From positions 1-32,339 of the forward strand of contig JAISEO010000053.1 in assembly GCA_031264075.1 (NCBI GenBank): DNA of 32,339 nt, read 5' to 3'. Numbering within the stretch: the stretch's first letter is position 1; every line of letters starts with the position of its first letter. Below are positions 17,352-24,633 of this stretch, piece by piece. The notes below the pieces were generated by a model, which worked only from the letters and a program-made list of their open reading frames with translations, searched no databases and was not told the DNA's origin. Source of the stretch: Coriobacteriales bacterium (GTDB taxonomy: Bacteria; Actinomycetota; Coriobacteriia; Coriobacteriales; UBA8131). A program made the translations under genes and the position numbers.

Positions 17352-17517
17352 ATCCAGTAACTTCTCCCCCGTGAAGGGAGCGACAGAACTGCTCCGCCGT
17401 CATGCCGTGGCAGGTGATATTTCAATCCACGCTCCCTGTGAGGGGAGCGACGATGCTTTCCAACTCCGAGTTCATCGTGATGCTATTTCAATCCACGCTC
17501 CCTGTGAGGGGAGCGAC
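17352..17517 (-). CRISPR. Orphan CRISPR mini-array, type I-C-like repeats
   Basis: Two identical 33-bp repeats (17419-17451 and 17485-17517) are preceded by a degenerate third (17352-17384). Spacers are 34 nt (17385-17418) and 33 nt (17452-17484). Read on the minus strand the repeat begins GTCGCTCCCCTCAC and ends GGATTGAAAT, as in type I-C arrays. The degenerate copy has lost precisely the 3' half in this reading, as leader-distal terminal repeats do, so transcription should run leftward with the leader to the right of 17517. No cas genes are in the window. The flanks (17216-17351 and 17518-17599) show nothing else. Confidence 0.88.
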
Positions 17518-17599
17518 CCAGGATGGCGCAAGGCTTACCAATACCTGGATATTTTACTGGATGCCTCTCACACGCATCACAATGGGATAAACTGAACCC

Positions 17600-17992
17600 A
17601 TGAGAAAACCCGATGTGATAGTCCCACCGAACCACCCCAATCCGCCAGAGCCTCACGAGATTGAGGCCGCATGGATACTCGCCAGGCATTACAGCACAGC
17701 AGTGGAGTTTCTTGTTCCCATAGATGGCTATGGGATAAAAACTCCGGACTTTGTGATGGACGGTGTATTGTGGGAATTGAAGAGCCCTCTCGGAAAATCA
17801 AGAAACACCATAGGAAACCAGTTCATGAAAGCGTCCCGGCAGTCACGTCATATCATCATTGATGCCCAGCGTACCCGGATTGACGACGATACGATTATAA
17901 CGCGCATAAGATTAGAGATGGTCAAAAACCGGAAGATCAAGAAGGTTCTCATCATCAAAAAGAGCCAAAAGGTGGTAGAAATCTCCAGTTGA
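17600..17992 (+). CDS. Stand-alone PD-(D/E)XK nuclease-like protein related to CdiA C-terminal toxins
   Basis: 130 residues. The motif GIKTPDFVMDG...LWELKSP gives a PD-(D/E)XK-type catalytic triad D50, E59 and K61. It is followed by a helix with Asn/Gln and HIIIDAQRTRI, the arrangement seen in the CdiA-CT tRNA-nuclease domains of contact-dependent inhibition toxins. No secretion or delivery domain is present and no obvious immunity gene follows, so a solitary small nuclease, a cassette remnant or a defence nuclease are all possible. The ribosome binding site is weak (GGGAT). An intrinsic terminator (18121-18155) lies downstream. It diverges from the neighbouring CRISPR array. Confidence 0.65.
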   Translation: MRKPDVIVPPNHPNPPEPHEIEAAWILARHYSTAVEFLVPIDGYGIKTPDFVMDGVLWELKSPLGKSRNTIGNQFMKASRQSRHIIIDAQRTRIDDDTIITRIRLEMVKNRKIKKVLIIKKSQKVVEISS

Positions 17993-18120
17993 GTATGGTA
18001 GTATGGTTACTTACAGGGAGACCGGGCGTAACGGATGTTTCGTCAAAGGAGTACCCTGAACCTGGGGAAAGGCCGGGCAGCGGACGCGCTGTCAAAGGAG
18101 CATTCCCTGATAAGCACAAC

Positions 18121-18155
18121 GCCCCTTTGGCCAAGAGCCACAGGGGCTTTGCTTT
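18121..18155 (+). terminator. Rho-independent terminator
   Basis: GCCCCT (18121-18126) pairs with AGGGGC (18142-18147) and TGGC with GCCA inside; TTTGCTTT follows. It would end transcripts of the 17600 nuclease gene. The stretch 17993-18196 otherwise shows no gene. Confidence 0.7.
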
Positions 18156-18196
18156 AAATGCCGTCATGCTGGGTTGGTGCTGGTTGTTCCCGATAA

Positions 18197-18430
18197 ACGT
18201 TCAACCCATCTGAAGACACTTCCAAGGCGTATGCTTATCGACTGCTTCCTCGAGATGAAATCCTTGCACAGGAAGATTATCGATGGGACGTAGAGAACAA
18301 TTTTTCCATTGTCTATTCTGATCAAGAAGTCAAACGAACTTTGGAAGGAATCATCAGCCGGTTGCTTCTTGGTGGGACAGAAGATATGACCGATAGCGAT
18401 AGCGAATCGGTCGGAGCCTCCTTGATGTAA
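18197..18430 (+). pseudogene. Gene fragment of unknown family
   Basis: A frame open for 77 codons with no start codon in a sensible place. It reads as well-formed protein from about 18215 to 18375 (for example AYAYRLLPRDEILAQEDYRW) and then runs into the inverted-repeat element and a stop. It is probably the 3' part of a gene whose beginning is lost. I do not recognise the family. Confidence 0.35.
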
Positions 18431-18752
18431 AGTCGTGGGTTAGGCGATAATCGGTTTGCCATACAAACCCGGTAAGTCGCTTACCACATACAATTAAGGA
18501 GGCTCCATGCGTTATTTTACCAGTATCGGCATCGATATCCGGGCTGCCATTCGGTAGCGCGCTGTCGAGTTGGTACAGGTACGTTCTGCTCAACCCAGAA
18601 ATCTCGTAGTCTATCACCTTTGAGTATATGAACGATTCAACGTCTGAGTCCCTTTGACACGAGAACTCCTGAAGTTGCCTTTCAAGGAGTTCTCGTGGGT
18701 ATCCGCTGATGATCAGCTCTCGCAAGGATTGTAACTCAGGCTGATGAGTCAC
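18354..18752 (-). pseudogene. Truncated GNAT-family acetyltransferase, probable toxin remnant
   Basis: The GTG at 18752 overlaps the end of the small upstream gene. Residues 1-65 look like the start of a GNAT acetyltransferase (LQEFSCQRDSDVESFIYSKVI followed by LSRTYLY). After about 18557 the frame continues into unrelated sequence through the 94-bp inverted-repeat element, so most of the acetyl-CoA-binding core is missing. GNAT toxins of type II systems acetylate charged tRNAs. Here the protein is very likely inactive. The toxin interpretation is inferred from the tight coupling with the upstream antitoxin-like gene. Confidence 0.55.
18413..18506. repeat. 94-bp element with perfect 11-bp terminal inverted repeats
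   Basis: GGAGCCTCCTT (18413-18423) and AAGGAGGCTCC (18496-18506) are exact inverted copies around 72 bp. The interior can fold (GTAAG...CTTAC at 18472-18484). The right arm is also a strong ribosome binding site directly before ATG 18507, which opens MRYFTSIGIDI, reminiscent of the start of IS110-family transposases, but breaks off after 16 codons. It could be a MITE, an insertion-sequence end or a structured RNA element. No clear target duplication was found. Confidence 0.5.
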
Positions 18753-18921
18753 GTTTGTACTTTCGCTCCAAAGCCAGCATGAACTTTTTGGGGTCGCCCC
18801 AAGGCGTTACCCGTCTGGCCGGCTTTGAGGGATGGGCGTCCTCATGCTCAATGGCGGCAATCAACCTGTCTGCTGCCTCATCGTCGAGATAAATCGTCCT
18901 GCCAATACTTTCTGTTGCCAT
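18736..18921 (-). CDS. Small antitoxin-like protein
   Basis: 61 residues beginning MATESIGRTIYLDDEAADRLIAA-like, compatible with a ribbon-helix-helix strand (GRTIYL) and helix, then a basic tail. A strong AAAGGAGG precedes the ATG at 18921. It overlaps the downstream GNAT-like frame by 17 nt, the usual antitoxin-toxin arrangement. A palindrome upstream (18953-18963) could be its operator. Family assignment is tentative. Confidence 0.55.
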   Translation of the reverse strand: MATESIGRTIYLDDEAADRLIAAIEHEDAHPSKPARRVTPWGDPKKFMLALERKYKRDSSA

Positions 18922-18952
18922 AAGCGACCTCCTTTCTGTTTTTTGACTATTC

Positions 18953-18963
18953 TGATATTATCA
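18953..18963. promoter_or_regulatory. Palindrome upstream of the antitoxin-like gene
   Basis: TGATA-T-TATCA, a perfect 11-nt palindrome 31 bp before the start of the minus-strand antitoxin-like gene, in an AT-rich promoter-like stretch. Autorepression by the antitoxin would fit. Inferred. Confidence 0.35.
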
Positions 18964-19124
18964 CTTCTATCAAGCTGGCAATTACCAGAACTGCCGATCA
19001 TTTCCATCATTTTGATTCCTGGTCAAAGGGCAATTCTGCCACGTGCAGCTACAAACTGCTATCGAAGCGCTGTTCAATCGAACCCCCCGTGTTGCCTCAA
19101 AATAGAAAGTAGCTGAAATGCCCC

Positions 19125-19171
19125 TTGACTTCCCAAAAAGATTGCCTACAATTAAATAGCGTACAATTAAA
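19125..19171 (+). promoter_or_regulatory. Promoter of the peroxidase gene with two OhrR-type boxes
   Basis: -35 TTGACT (19125-19130), a 16-bp spacer and -10 TACAAT (19147-19152). The -10 is the start of TACAATTAAA (19147-19156), which recurs at 19162-19171, a 15-bp period. The known Bacillus OhrR operator, as I recall it, is TACAATTAAATTGTA; each copy here matches 12 of 15. An OhrR-type regulator is encoded just downstream, so peroxide-inducible control of this operon is well supported. Confidence 0.75.
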
Positions 19172-19185
19172 AAGGAGGTTCGGAA

Positions 19186-19665
19186 ATGTCGATCTACGAT
19201 TTCACGGTCAAGGACACACAGGACAACGACGTCTCGCTCTCGCAGTATAAGGGCAAGGTGCTGCTCATCGTCAATACTGCTACCAAGTGTGGGTTTACCC
19301 CGCAATACGCTGAGCTGCAGAAGCTCTATGAAAGGTACCGGGAGAGCGGCTTTGAGATCCTGGACTTTCCCTGTAACCAATTTGGGAGCCAGGCACCAGG
19401 TACGGCAGAAGAGATTGGTGCCTTCTGTACCGGGCGCTTCGGCATCACTTTTAAGCAATTTGCCAAAATCGACGTTAACGGTGCCAACGAGAGCCCGCTC
19501 TACACGTGGCTCAAGGCGCAGAAAGGCGGCTTGGGAGGCAGGAACATCAAGTGGAATTTTTCCAAGTTTCTTGTTGACGGCAGCGGTAAGGTCGTCGGTC
19601 GCTACGGCTCCACCAAGACACCCGAGGCGCTGGACAAGGAGATCGCGAGGCTGTTGGGCGTGTAG
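19186..19665 (+). CDS. Glutathione peroxidase family thiol peroxidase
   Basis: 159 residues, the usual length for bacterial enzymes. The peroxidatic cysteine is C35 in TATKCGFT, with the family motif FPCNQFG (Q65) and the KWNFSKFLV tryptophan segment near 126. C81 in GAFC sits where thioredoxin-dependent members carry the resolving cysteine, so it probably reduces organic and hydrogen peroxides with thioredoxin rather than glutathione. The ribosome binding site AAAGGAGG is strong. It is followed by the OhrR-type regulator gene and preceded by matching operators. Confidence 0.93.
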   Translation: MSIYDFTVKDTQDNDVSLSQYKGKVLLIVNTATKCGFTPQYAELQKLYERYRESGFEILDFPCNQFGSQAPGTAEEIGAFCTGRFGITFKQFAKIDVNGANESPLYTWLKAQKGGLGGRNIKWNFSKFLVDGSGKVVGRYGSTKTPEALDKEIARLLGV

Positions 19666-19808
19666 CTTGCGGCATGTCTGTGACGCTACTCACTTTCCAG
19701 ACAGCGCTAAAATAAATCCAACGCACAGCATCAGCATAACGCTTAGAGGCAGCCATGATACCCCGCATACGAATACCTCACACGCCGCACACGAAAGGAG
19801 AGCTGCCC

Positions 19809-20231
19809 ATGAAATACGAAGTCCTCAAACTGGAGAACCAACTCTGCTTTCCGCTGTACGCCGCTTCTAAAGAGGTGGTCAAGCGCTACCGGCCCTATCT
19901 TGATGAGATAGGGCTGACCTACACGCAGTACATCACGATGATGGTGCTCTGGGAACACAAGACCGTCAACGTCAAGACACTCGGCAGCTTCCTGCACCTT
20001 GACTCGGGAACCCTCACGCCGCTCTTGAAGAAACTTGAGGCAAAGGGCTACCTTACGCGCAAACGCTCAGACACAGACGAGCGTAAACTGGAGATCCGCA
20101 TCACAGAGGGCGGCGAGGCGCTCAACGAGCGCGCACAGACTATCCCCACGCAACTGGCATCCTGCCTCAATCTCAGCAGCGAGGAGGTGGCCACCCTCTA
20201 CGGGCTGTTATACAAGATGCTTGAGGGATAG
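19809..20231 (+). CDS. ohrR: OhrR-type organic peroxide sensor (MarR family)
   Basis: 140-residue winged-helix regulator. The N-terminal LKLENQLCFPLYAASKE places the redox-sensing cysteine at C13, matching C15 of Bacillus OhrR, with the partner tyrosine region following (Y30, Y37-type positions). HTH and wing are seen in LDSGTLTPLLKKLEAKGYLTRKRSDTDERK. ATG 19809 follows GAAAGGAG and gives the standard N-terminus; the upstream in-frame ATG at 19755 would add an unlikely 18-residue extension. It is probably cotranscribed with the peroxidase and represses both through the boxes at 19147-19171, releasing on cysteine oxidation. Confidence 0.9.
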   Translation: MKYEVLKLENQLCFPLYAASKEVVKRYRPYLDEIGLTYTQYITMMVLWEHKTVNVKTLGSFLHLDSGTLTPLLKKLEAKGYLTRKRSDTDERKLEIRITEGGEALNERAQTIPTQLASCLNLSSEEVATLYGLLYKMLEG

Positions 20232-20310
20232 GGGATGTTGCTTCGGAGGATTATTGAGAGTACTTGGGTCAACCTTTCACTCTCAAGTGCTGAGATTGTT
20301 CTTGAGATTG

Positions 20311-20625
20311 TCAAACGATATGCCGCCAGTCGCGTCTGGAATAGAGCACCCTGGCTACGTCTACCGACTTGGTTTTATTATCAACGGTATAAAAAGCTAG
20401 GTAGTTTTTGATTATCACTTTTCTGAACCCTGCCAGTGCCAGCGCCTCATCCTGGACTAACGGATGAATCTCCGGCATGGTCGAGAGCTTTTTGAGAGCT
20501 GATTCGATTATTCCCAACATATTCTCTGCTGCTCCAGGTGCCGACAAATCGCTGGAGATGTAGCGAATGATGCCTCTGATGTCACGTTCAGCCAACTCCG
20601 AAAGATTGACCTTATAGCGTTCCAT
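20311..20625 (-). CDS. RelE/ParE-superfamily toxin
   Basis: 104 residues with the RelE/ParE plan: VNLSELAERDIRGIIRYIS at the N-terminus, a central helix, then FRKVIIKNYLAFYTVDNKTKSVDVARVLYSRRDW. The spread of R/K, Y and the C-terminal RVLYSRRDW is typical of this family. It overlaps the 3' end of the antitoxin gene by 14 nt. Whether it cuts mRNA (RelE) or poisons gyrase (ParE) cannot be told; the C-terminus RRDW resembles ribosome-dependent and ParE members alike. Confidence 0.85.
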   Translation of the reverse strand: MERYKVNLSELAERDIRGIIRYISSDLSAPGAAENMLGIIESALKKLSTMPEIHPLVQDEALALAGFRKVIIKNYLAFYTVDNKTKSVDVARVLYSRRDWRHIV

Positions 20626-20884
20626 CTGCCAAGTCCTGCCTTATGTTGGACATTGCATCATGCAAGGGCTTCTTTCTTCCTGCCCTGATGCTGGCCTGAC
20701 CATCTGCCAGGAGTTGATACAGCTCCTTCTTGCCGGTCAGATCCTCAAAAACGTCAATGCTCATCACAGCAAGGTCGCCTCGGCCATTCTTGGTTATGAA
20801 CACAGGCTCGCCAGTATCGTGGCAGACAGTAGAGACCTCGTTATAATGATTGCGCAGATCGGTGCTCGATTTAATCAATGGCAT
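20612..20884 (-). CDS. Phd/YefM-family antitoxin
   Basis: 90 residues starting MPLIKSSTDLRNHYNEVS, with EPVFITKNGRGDLAVMSIDVFEDL, the standard Phd/YefM N-terminal DNA-binding fold. ATG 20884 follows GAGGAGGT; the in-frame start 15 bp upstream would bury this site. It neutralises and represses the RelE/ParE toxin encoded behind it. The upstream gap (20885-21064) holds paired motifs, ATATTCTA twice and CTAGCAT twice, that may be operators and serve the divergent second toxin-antitoxin operon. Confidence 0.88.
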   Translation of the reverse strand: MPLIKSSTDLRNHYNEVSTVCHDTGEPVFITKNGRGDLAVMSIDVFEDLTGKKELYQLLADGQASIRAGRKKPLHDAMSNIRQDLADGTL

Positions 20885-21064
20885 GGTGTACCTCCTCACA
20901 TATTCTAAAGATATTCTAGCATAATTACTCTAGCATGTCTAAGCAAAACAACCTGAACTATCAGAGGCTTCTCCTTTCCAAAATAATTGGAACGCTGCCA
21001 CTCTTTGTATTACACGAGTGGTACAATACAGCCGAAAGAAAAATCACAGTCAGGAGCAGGCATC

Positions 21065-21283
21065 ATGTCAACAGTAAACACTTCAATACGAATGAGCGAA
21101 GCGCTCTTTGGTCGGGTCAAAGAGGAGGCTGCCTTCAACGGTGTCTCGCTCAATGCCTTTATCGTGGATCTATTGACGGAAAAGATCCAAGATGAAGAAG
21201 ATTACCATGACGCAATGAGTGTGCTCAAAGAGAATAACCAGAGTATCTCCAGAGAAGAAATCCTCAAAAAGTATGTCTCGTAA
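21065..21283 (+). CDS. Ribbon-helix-helix antitoxin
   Basis: 72 residues: VNTSIRMSEALFGRVKEEAA is a ribbon strand plus helix, then GVSLNAFIVDLLTEKI gives the second helix, and an acidic tail binds the toxin. AGGAG lies about 8 nt before the ATG. It overlaps the toxin gene by 11 nt and diverges from the Phd/YefM operon on the other strand. Confidence 0.8.
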   Translation: MSTVNTSIRMSEALFGRVKEEAAFNGVSLNAFIVDLLTEKIQDEEDYHDAMSVLKENNQSISREEILKKYVS

Positions 21284-21548
21284 ATACAGCTGGAGCTTTG
21301 ACGAGAAAGCAGAGAAGCAATTTCGCAAGCTTGATACACCCATTCAGGTAAGAATCCTCAAATGGATGGAATCAAATATTCAAGGCTGCGAGAATCCTCG
21401 ACTGTTTGGCAAGGCGTTGGAAGGGGAATATGAGAATCTGTGGCGTTACAGAATTGGAAAGTATTGTCTTGTCGCGGACATCAAGGAGGGGATTTTCAAG
21501 GTGTTGGTGGTTAAGGTTGGCAAAAGAAGTGATGTTTACCGTAGGTAG
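21273..21548 (+). CDS. RelE-type toxin
   Basis: 91 residues: YSWSFDEKAEKQFRKLD, PRLFGKALEGEYENLWRYRIGKYCLVADIKEG and VLVVKVGKRSDVYRR are the standard RelE pattern, including the conserved R-Y-R-I-G-K-Y core and C-terminal K-R-x-x-V-Y-R. The start ATG 21273 lies inside the antitoxin end. It is predicted to be a ribosome-dependent mRNA interferase. The gap 21549-21646 contains no recognisable terminator. Confidence 0.88.
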   Translation: MSRKYSWSFDEKAEKQFRKLDTPIQVRILKWMESNIQGCENPRLFGKALEGEYENLWRYRIGKYCLVADIKEGIFKVLVVKVGKRSDVYRR

Positions 21549-21646
21549 AACGAACTCTTTAGAATGCGAGACACCCAGCTAGAACGCAGCAGTACTGGCA
21601 TTGTATTGCAAAGAGCTCCGGGAGTTATATTGCGTTGCGATATACG

Positions 21647-22630
21647 CTATGAGACGCGGTTGATGGGCACCTCTCCTGCCGCCACGCGGGCGATATTCTC
21701 CCATACGATTCTGTGTGCGCGGTGGAACATGCCCTCGGTTATGCCGCCGATGTGCGGCGAGAAGACGATGCGGCCTGTAATGGCCTCGGGTAGATTCAGA
21801 AGGGGATGGTCAGCGGTAACCGGCTCGGGATACAGGGTGTCAAGGCCAGCCGCTGCGATGTGTCCTGAGGAAAGCGCGGTAGCAAGCGCCTCCTGATTGA
21901 CGATCTCGCCACGTGCGGTGTTGATGAGGATGGAGCCGCGCTTCATGGCTGCGAGGAAGGACTCGTTCACCATGCCTCGCGTAGCATCGGTCACCGGCAC
22001 GTGGATACTGACGATGTCGCTTGCGGGCAGCAGATCGCACAGAGGCTCGAAGTGGGCGCCGAGCCGCTTCTCCTCATCAAACGAAAGCGGCGTCCGTTTA
22101 TAATACGCCAAGGTGCAGCCCCAGTTGGCAAGCCGGTCCATCGTTGAGCGTGCAATATCACCGGCACCGATGAAGCCAATGGAGCAATCACCCAGCTCCC
22201 GTATGCCCTCAACCATCAGCCGCTCCTTTGTCTGTATCTGCTGGCCGCAGCGCACCGCAGCGTCGCCATTGACCACATCGCGCAGGCAGGCGAGCATGAG
22301 GAGTATCGTCTGTTCGGCAACCGCCCCGGCATTCACACCCCTGCAGTTACAGACTGGCACACCACAGATGCGTGCGGCCTTCAAATCTATGGCATGGTAG
22401 GCCACTCCCTCGGAATGAATGAGTCTGAGGTGAGCCATAGACTCAATAAGCTGGGCGGAGACGGGGCTGATTGCGTCTGCCATGATGAAGTCGGCATCTG
22501 CCGCCAGCCTGAGTATCTCCTCATCGCTTGTGCCACGCTGAGCGACGACGCGCTCGACCTCCTGAGTTATCTCAAGCGCGGGCAGATACTTGTTGACACG
22601 CGCCTCATCACCAATGACCAATAGCTTCAT
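21647..22630 (-). CDS. D-2-hydroxyacid dehydrogenase
   Basis: 327 residues. NAD(P)-binding GFIGAGDIARSTMDRLANWG lies in the middle. Catalytic residues appear in NTARGEIVN (Arg), DTLYPEP (Glu) and SPHIGG (His), in the family order. The end of strand 2 reads YYKRTP, with no acidic residue where NAD-preferring members have one, suggesting NADP(H). The ATG at 22630 follows AAGGGAG and starts the first beta strand (MKLLVIGD); the in-frame start 33 bp upstream is rejected. The physiological 2-oxoacid is unknown. Confidence 0.87.
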   Translation of the reverse strand: MKLLVIGDEARVNKYLPALEITQEVERVVAQRGTSDEEILRLAADADFIMADAISPVSAQLIESMAHLRLIHSEGVAYHAIDLKAARICGVPVCNCRGVNAGAVAEQTILLMLACLRDVVNGDAAVRCGQQIQTKERLMVEGIRELGDCSIGFIGAGDIARSTMDRLANWGCTLAYYKRTPLSFDEEKRLGAHFEPLCDLLPASDIVSIHVPVTDATRGMVNESFLAAMKRGSILINTARGEIVNQEALATALSSGHIAAAGLDTLYPEPVTADHPLLNLPEAITGRIVFSPHIGGITEGMFHRAHRIVWENIARVAAGEVPINRVS

Positions 22631-22771
22631 CTGGCTCTCCCTTCTGTAGTTTAAGGCCGACATACGTGCTCCTTCTTCGCCAAACCAACATAGGGCAACT
22701 CACTCAATCTTGACCCTACAGCAGGTTCTTCGGCAGAGAGAAAGGGAGAAAGGCGAAACTCTATCCCTCTT

Positions 22772-23950
22772 CTACCCCATCACCCTCCCGATGAGCTTCA
22801 GCCCTGCGCCAAACCAGAACGGTTCGAGGCGCTTTCTCACCTCGGTGAGTTCTGTGGGAATCCTGATATGCTGCGGGCATTTGCTCTCGCATGCTCCGCA
22901 CTGCACGCAGTTGCTAACGCGCATGCCCTGCGAATGGAGCGCGTCGGTGCTCGTGAGGTATTGCGTCATCCCTGTGACAAAGTCGTTTGCGTAGCTTGCG
23001 TTGTACGCCGCGAAGCAGCCGGGGATATTGACATTCTTAGGGCAGGGCATACAGTAGTTACAGCCCGTGCACGGCACCTTGTAGCTTTCCTCAAAGACGG
23101 CCCTGACCTTGTCGAAGACTGCAAGCTCTTCCTCTGTGAGCGAGCCCAGGTCTGTGGCCTCGGCGGTCTTGATATTGTCGGTGAGCTGTTCGGGCGCGTT
23201 CATTCCCGAGAGCACGAGGGTCACCTCGGGCTGGCTCCAGAGCCATCGCAGGGCCCAGGCAGCAGGGGTGATGCCAGGGTTAGCCTCATAAAAGAGCTTT
23301 ACGGCCTTCGGGGGAAGACCATTCGCGAGCTTGCCGCCCAGCAATGGCTCCATGATGACTACCGGCAGGCCCTTTTCGTGAGCCCTGAGCAGACCGGCGC
23401 GTCCCGCCTGATAATTCTCGTTCATGTAGTTGTACTGAATCTGGCACAGTTCCCACGGGTAGAGCTCGAGCAATTCCAAAAACGCCGCCTGGCTGCCGTG
23501 GAAGGAAAACCCGACATGGCGGATCTCTCCCGTGGCCTTTTTTCTGGCGAGCCATTCCTCCAGACCGATGGCTGCCACCGCGTCCCAGGCCGCAACATCG
23601 GACACGTTGTGAATCAGATAGTAGTCGAGGTAGCTTGTTTTCAGTCGTTTGAGCTGCTCGTTGAAGAAGCGGTCGAAGTCCTCAGGACGCTTACATCTGC
23701 TATGGGGCAGCTTCGTTGCTATAAAGACCTGCTCCCGCACCTTGTTTTCGTGCAGAATCCTGCCGAGCGTGTCTTCGCTTCCCGTATAGACATAGGCGGT
23801 GTCAAAGTAGTTTACACCCTGCTTGATTGCGTCGAGCACCAAGCCTTCGCTTTTAGCGTAGTCAATGCTGATTCCGCGTGGAAACCGCATACAGCCAAAT
23901 CCCAGCGCAGACAGCGCAGTGCCCGATTGTGGATCATCACGGTAGTGCAT
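22772..23950 (-). CDS. Aldo/keto reductase with C-terminal ferredoxin-like Fe-S segment
   Basis: 392 residues. The AKR barrel carries the tetrad D50, Y55, K80 and H114 (NYFDTAYVY, ATKLP, LIHN). The C-terminal domain has cysteines C294-x2-C297-x2-C300-x2-C303 and a classical C348-x2-C351-x2-C354-x3-C358-P, so one or two [4Fe-4S] clusters are expected. This AKR-ferredoxin fusion is common in anaerobes. The start has a strong GGAGGAGGAG. It lies 10 bp behind an ArsR-type regulator gene on the same strand, so the two are probably one operon. Confidence 0.9.
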   Translation of the reverse strand: MHYRDDPQSGTALSALGFGCMRFPRGISIDYAKSEGLVLDAIKQGVNYFDTAYVYTGSEDTLGRILHENKVREQVFIATKLPHSRCKRPEDFDRFFNEQLKRLKTSYLDYYLIHNVSDVAAWDAVAAIGLEEWLARKKATGEIRHVGFSFHGSQAAFLELLELYPWELCQIQYNYMNENYQAGRAGLLRAHEKGLPVVIMEPLLGGKLANGLPPKAVKLFYEANPGITPAAWALRWLWSQPEVTLVLSGMNAPEQLTDNIKTAEATDLGSLTEEELAVFDKVRAVFEESYKVPCTGCNYCMPCPKNVNIPGCFAAYNASYANDFVTGMTQYLTSTDALHSQGMRVSNCVQCGACESKCPQHIRIPTELTEVRKRLEPFWFGAGLKLIGRVMG

Positions 23951-23960
23951 GCTCCTCCTC

Positions 23961-24494
23961 CTACCCTTTTGCGTTTCGTGAAGGACTTGCTTCCTCCACC
24001 TGTCTCGCTCTCTTTGTTGCCTTCGCCCGTCCAGTCCGTCCAGCTTGCTTCGCTTTCTCAGAATGCTCCGTCTGCCCCACCTCTGCTATTTGCTTCGTCT
24101 TGCTCGCTCTGCCCGCCCTACCTCTTCCCTTCTCAGCTTCTGCTTGCACTGGGTACTCACACCGCTTGCGTAGTTCCTCGATATGGTTGACGAGTGACAC
24201 GAGCTCACCCCAGGCCCCGCCGAGTTTCAGGTGATAGAAGTTCATCGTGCCCTGTCTGCGAAGCCCAATGACCTCAGCGTCGAGCAGGATCCTGATGTGA
24301 TGCGACACGGCGGGGCGGGAGAGGTGCGTCTTTTCGGTAATCTCGCCCACGCGCATACCCCCGTCGCAGCCAGTACCGGCGAGCACGGCGACTATAGTCT
24401 GTCGCGTCTCGTCGCCAAGCGCAATCAGCAGCCTGCGACAGCTTGCAAATTGCTCAAGCATCATCCTGCTGTCTGTGCCATACACGCATCCCAT
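23961..24494 (-). CDS. ArsR-family transcriptional regulator with long basic tail
   Basis: 177 residues. The winged helix spans about 12-105 (RRLLIALGDETRQTIVAVL, then HLSRPAVSHHIRILLDAEVIGL and NFYHL). No CVC metal motif is seen at the recognition helix; there are scattered cysteines (C3, C19, C44). After about residue 115 comes a 60-residue Lys/Arg/Ala-rich low-complexity tail unlike the family norm of about 100-120 residues. It likely controls the downstream aldo/keto reductase and perhaps the divergent racemase. The upstream ATG is preferred because GAGGTGG precedes it; M11-M12 offers an internal alternative. Confidence 0.8.
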   Translation of the reverse strand: MGCVYGTDSRMMLEQFASCRRLLIALGDETRQTIVAVLAGTGCDGGMRVGEITEKTHLSRPAVSHHIRILLDAEVIGLRRQGTMNFYHLKLGGAWGELVSLVNHIEELRKRCEYPVQAEAEKGRGRAGRASKTKQIAEVGQTEHSEKAKQAGRTGRAKATKRARQVEEASPSRNAKG

Positions 24495-24633
24495 GGGGCC
24501 ACCTCATCTCCTTCACCGTTCTCTCGTGTGTCGGTTTGCTCATGCCTCACGTATCAGTTCAACCTCGGTTCGACCTTAGCTGCAAGGCTTACCATTATAA
24601 GGCCTGCAAAGTAGTATATCTGATTAAAGGTTC

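Noticed and set aside
17600-17992. Nuclease gene as a cas gene of the adjacent array
   Set aside because: Its PD-(D/E)XK arrangement (PDF...WELKSP) and length resemble CdiA-CT toxins, not Cas4 or Cas3; no Cas4 cysteines are present.
22868-24190. A 440-codon open frame on the + strand
   Set aside because: It lies antisense to the aldo/keto reductase and ArsR genes, which have clear motifs; it has no recognisable domains and is a shadow of GC-rich codon bias.
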